From Gammaproteobacteria bacterium (lineage in GTDB: Bacteria > Pseudomonadota > Gammaproteobacteria > Eutrophobiales > Eutrophobiaceae), in the NCBI GenBank assembly GCA_016193395.1, contig JACPSH010000002.1, forward strand, positions 62,001 through 126,000: 64,000 nt of DNA, written 5' to 3'. The notes under the pieces are model-generated. The model worked only from the letters and a program-made list of their open reading frames with translations. It had not been told where the DNA came from and did not search any database. Below are positions 61,282-64,000 of the stretch, piece by piece. Positions within the stretch are counted from its first letter, which is position 1. Each line of letters opens with the position of its first letter. Position numbers and translations under genes: made by a program.

Positions 61282-62439
61282 TTGATCGACGCGCGGGATT
61301 TTGTCGAGGCGGCGCGCACGGCCGGCTTCACGCGTTACTCCGGCGTCCCCTGTTCGTATCTCACGCCGTTCATCAACTACGTCATCAATGACGAAACGCT
61401 GAGCTACGTGTCCGCGGCCAACGAGGGCGATGCGGTCGCGATCGCGGCGGGCTCCGCTATCGGCGGGAAGCGTGCCGTAGCCATGATGCAGAATTCCGGC
61501 CTCGGCAACGCGGTCAGTCCACTGACTTCGCTCGCGTGGGTATTCCGGATCCCGCTGCTGCTGATCACGACCCATCGTGGCGCGCCCGGGGAGAAGGATG
61601 AGCCCCAGCATGAACTCATGGGCCGCATCACGCCCACCATGCTCGAATCGATGGAAATCCCGTGGGCGCCCTTCCCCGCGGAAGCCCCGCAGATCGCCCC
61701 GGCCCTGAAGCAGGCGCAGGCATGGTTCGCGCGTGAACAACGGCCTTACGGCTTCATCATGCGCAAGGATACCGTCGCGCCCTGCGTACTCGCGCGCCAG
61801 CCAGTCCCGATCAGGGAAACGTCCGGCGCCACGCGCAGGCATTTCGAACGTCCAGGCAAAACCCGGCCGTCCCGCGTGGAAGCGCTCCGACGGATCCTGG
61901 GTCTCACGCCCGTGGATCGCACGGTCGTGATCGCGACCACCGGATACACGGGCCGCGAGCTGTATGCGCTTGAGGACCGCCCCAACCAGCTCTACATGGT
62001 GGGCTCGATGGGCTGCGCGTCCTCGCTGGGCCTGGGTCTGGCGCTGGCGCGGCCCGATATGAAGATCGTGGTCATCGACGGTGACGGTGCCGCGCTCATG
62101 CGCATGGGAAACCTTGCGACCGCGGGGACCTATGCCGGAAACAACCTGGTGCATATCGTCCTCGACAACGGTGTACACGATTCGACCGGGGCCCAGGCGA
62201 CCGTTTCCGCGAACGTGGATTTTGCCGCAATCGCCAGCGCTTGTGGTTACGGCCTCGCGATCAGCGGCGACGACACCACGCTGCTAGGAGACTTGCTGAA
62301 GGAAGGGACGAACCGCCGTGGTCCGCTGTTCGCGCACCTGAAGATCACCGCAGGAACCATCGACAACCTGCCGCGCCCGAAAATCAGTCCCCCCGATGTA
62401 CTGCGCAGGCTGATGGCGCACATCGGCACACAGTTCTAA
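61282..62439 (+). CDS. Phosphonopyruvate decarboxylase
   Basis: A 385-residue thiamine-diphosphate enzyme converting phosphonopyruvate to phosphonoacetaldehyde, the irreversible pull for the mutase. Landmarks: SYLTPFINYV, SAANEGDAVAIAAGSAIGGKRAVAMMQNSGLGNAVSPLTSL, SMGCASSLGLGLALARPDMKIVVIDGDGAALMRMGNLATAG (ThDP and Mg site) and LDNGVHDSTGAQ. TTG start 7 bases after the PEP mutase stop. The aminotransferase or dehydrogenase expected for the next step is not in the window. Confidence 0.94.
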   Translation: MIDARDFVEAARTAGFTRYSGVPCSYLTPFINYVINDETLSYVSAANEGDAVAIAAGSAIGGKRAVAMMQNSGLGNAVSPLTSLAWVFRIPLLLITTHRGAPGEKDEPQHELMGRITPTMLESMEIPWAPFPAEAPQIAPALKQAQAWFAREQRPYGFIMRKDTVAPCVLARQPVPIRETSGATRRHFERPGKTRPSRVEALRRILGLTPVDRTVVIATTGYTGRELYALEDRPNQLYMVGSMGCASSLGLGLALARPDMKIVVIDGDGAALMRMGNLATAGTYAGNNLVHIVLDNGVHDSTGAQATVSANVDFAAIASACGYGLAISGDDTTLLGDLLKEGTNRRGPLFAHLKITAGTIDNLPRPKISPPDVLRRLMAHIGTQF

Positions 62440-62532
62440 CGCGGCCGGATTCATGTGCGCATGGTACCGGACGGGTCCTGTCACGGGGCCTTTAACTGTT
62501 GTAGCCGGCCGGTTCCAATCCTGCATCCGGGG

Positions 62533-62639
62533 CGGGCAGGCCCTGCCATCGGGTACCGCCGTTCGTGCTCGATCCAACCCTCCCCCAGTGGGGCCCTTCC
62601 GCTGCGCGCGGACGACGGTGACCCGATGTCACCCGCCCG
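62533..62639. repeat. Family C palindromic repeat, copy 5 (inverse orientation)
   Basis: Arms CGGGCAGGCCCTGCCATCGGGTACC and ...GGTGACCCGATGTCACCCGCCCG with core GTTCGTGCTCGA...CCGCTGCGCGCGGACG. It precedes copy 6 tail to tail, as at 49557/49687. A further single arm, CCGGACGGGTCCTGTCAC, is at about 62467-62484. The whole 62440-62836 interval between the phosphonate and dxs genes is taken up by these repeats. Confidence 0.75.
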
Positions 62640-62689
62640 TTTGGCACCCGAGCCGGGATCCGGCCGGATTCACACGTAGGAGATAAACG

Positions 62690-62784
62690 CGACGGGTGGC
62701 ACCGGGCACTCCCCTTCTTCCGCGCGCAGGCGAGGGGACCGAGCGAGCACGGAAAAGGGGTGCCCGGTGACAGGACCCGTCCGG
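62690..62784. repeat. Family C palindromic repeat, copy 6
   Basis: Arms GACGGGTGGCACCGGGCA and TGCCCGGTGACAGGACCCGTC with core CTTCCGCGCGCAGGCGAGGGGACCGAGCGAGCACGGAA. About 95 bases. It is very close to copy 2 in sequence and lies downstream of dxs. Confidence 0.82.
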
Positions 62785-62836
62785 CACCCTACGAAAGAAC
62801 AAATATGGCCGGGATCGCTGAGCAGCGAGGCTACGT

Positions 62837-64000
62837 TCAGGCGGACTTTGCGGCCTGGCCGGCCGCATTCACACGCTCGCGGACGAAGGCGAGTAGACCC
62901 TCCGCCGTGAGACCGGCGTCGCGCAGCATGTCTTCGCGCTCGCCGTGCTGGATCAGGCGATCAGGGATCCCGTAGTTGTACGCCCGTTGCAGGACGCCGT
63001 TCGCGGCCAGCACTTCGTTTACCGCGCTGCCCGCGCCGCCCTGCACCATGTTGTCCTCGACCGTGAACAGGAACTCGTGCTCCAGCGCGTGCCGCAGGAT
63101 CGCATCCTCGTCGATCGGCTTGACGAAGCGCATGTTCACGACCGTGGCGTCCAGCGCTTCGCCGGCCTCCTGCGCCGCGGGCACCATCGCGCCGAATGCG
63201 AGTATCGCAATGCGACGGCCCTTGCGCCGCGACTCCGACTTGCCCAAGGGGAGGGCCGTCATCTCCGCCTGCACCGGCACACCCGGGCCGCTGCCGCGCG
63301 GATAGCGGACCGCCGCAGGCTGGTTCAGCTGGAAGCCGGTATACAACATCTGCCGGCACTCGTTCTCGTCGGCCGGCGCCATGACGACCATGCCCGGCAG
63401 GCAGCGCAGATAGCTGAGATCGTAAACACCGTTGTGTGTCGGACCGTCGCCGCCCACCAGTCCCGCGCGATCAATGGCGAAGAGCACGGGAAGCGACTGC
63501 GTCACGACATCGTGTATGAGCTGGTCGTAGCCGCGCTGCAGGAAGGTTGAGTAAATGGCAACCACTGGCTTCAGGCCATCGCAGGCCATGCCGGCGGCGA
63601 CCGCCACGCTGTGCTGCTCCGCAATTGCCACGTCGAAATAGCGTTCCGGAAATTCTTTCTCGAAACGCACCAGCCCGGAGCCTTCGCGCATCGCGGGCGT
63701 GATGGCAACCAGGCGCGGATCGCGCGCGGCCATGTCGCAGACCCAATCGCTGAAGACGTCGCTGTATTTCGGCCGGCTGGGCTTCTTGGATGCGACCATT
63801 CCCTGCTTCGGATCAAAAGGCGTGACGGCGTGGTATTTGACCGGGTCAGCTTCGGCCGGGGCATAACCCTTGCCCTTCTTGGTGATGACATGCAGCAACT
63901 GCGGTCCCTCGAGCCGCTTCAGGTTTCGGATGGTTTCGAGCAGCGTCGGCAGATCGTGGCCGTCGACGGGGCCGATGTAGTTGAATCCGAACTCTTCAAA
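62837..64000 (-). CDS. dxs: 1-deoxy-D-xylulose-5-phosphate synthase, N-terminus beyond window
   Basis: First enzyme of the MEP isoprenoid pathway, joining pyruvate and glyceraldehyde-3-phosphate with thiamine diphosphate. The 387 residues in view begin in [25 protein letters not shown] and contain [104 protein letters not shown] and the C-terminal transketolase-like domain. The frame is open to base 64000; about 230 N-terminal residues lie outside the window. Family C repeats follow its 3' end. Confidence 0.96.
   Translation of the reverse strand, partial: FEEFGFNYIGPVDGHDLPTLLETIRNLKRLEGPQLLHVITKKGKGYAPAEADPVKYHAVTPFDPKQGMVASKKPSRPKYSDVFSDWVCDMAARDPRLVAITPAMREGSGLVRFEKEFPERYFDVAIAEQHSVAVAAGMACDGLKPVVAIYSTFLQRGYDQLIHDVVTQSLPVLFAIDRAGLVGGDGPTHNGVYDLSYLRCLPGMVVMAPADENECRQMLYTGFQLNQPAAVRYPRGSGPGVPVQAEMTALPLGKSESRRKGRRIAILAFGAMVPAAQEAGEALDATVVNMRFVKPIDEDAILRHALEHEFLFTVEDNMVQGGAGSAVNEVLAANGVLQRAYNYGIPDRLIQHGEREDMLRDAGLTAEGLLAFVRERVNAAGQAAKSA

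Noticed and set aside
49557-62784. Family C repeats as integron attC sites
   Set aside because: They lack the RYYYAAC/GTTRRRY core sites, and no integron integrase or gene-cassette array is present.

Overview
The window is chromosomal DNA from a high-GC, free-living proteobacterium. It is most likely a gammaproteobacterium: rpsB-tsf lies divergent from map-glnD, and there are a MutH homologue, DusA, full-length tail-specific protease and ThiI. A phasin, a persulfide dioxygenase beside a TauE-type exporter, c-di-GMP-type proteins and stress proteins fit an environmental, possibly sulfur-metabolising lineage. I cannot name the genus from sequence alone. No transposase, integrase, phage block or CRISPR array was seen.

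Layout. 0-5.3 kb: translation and nitrogen-control core (tsf partial, rpsB, a rpsB leader hairpin, map, glnD). 5.3-13.3 kb: mutH, an Nramp-like transporter, dusA, a DCC1/lipase-maturation-factor fusion, a Dabb protein, a GDSL lipoprotein, an FKBP isomerase and a hydrolase. 13.3-19.1 kb: PQQ-type sugar dehydrogenase, TPR protein, prc, a histone-deacetylase-like enzyme. 19.1-26.4 kb: envelope and small-domain proteins, msrA, a beta-lactamase-like hydrolase, a stand-alone MoaD-like protein, a phasin with a clear terminator. 26.6-34.9 kb: signalling (REC-GGDEF-EAL protein, CNBD protein, phosphatase, two universal stress proteins under a CRP/FNR-like site). 35-41.5 kb: aldehyde dehydrogenase, GH19-like lysozyme, TauE and ETHE1 sulfur pair, thiolase, TudS/YbgA protein. 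41.5-48.3 kb: thiI, NYN protein, aminotransferase, exported methyltransferase-like protein, an untracked 58-residue gene, dUTPase, mtfA. 48.6-53.7 kb: tRNA-Ala(CGC), SET protein, NhaC antiporter, tRNA-Arg(CCT), Dcp peptidase. 53.8-58.6 kb: two paralogous kinase-CNBD proteins flanking pgi. 58.9-62.4 kb: phosphonate biosynthesis start (NTP transferase, PEP mutase-NTP transferase, phosphonopyruvate decarboxylase). 62.8-64 kb: dxs, partial.

The most unusual non-coding signal is a set of modular palindromic elements. One group (19.1, 34.9, 41.5, 45.2, 47.3 and 51.2 kb) consists of strings of near-perfect hairpins with inverted ends; at four loci the end of the element is itself the stop codon of a neighbouring gene. 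A second family (six copies between 49.5 and 62.8 kb) has arms of the type CGGACGGGT...ACCCGTCCG and sits mostly at gene 3' ends. A second regulatory signal is a pair of CRP/FNR-like operators, each about 41 bp upstream of a predicted transcription start: one before the stress-protein pair and one before the 58-residue gene.
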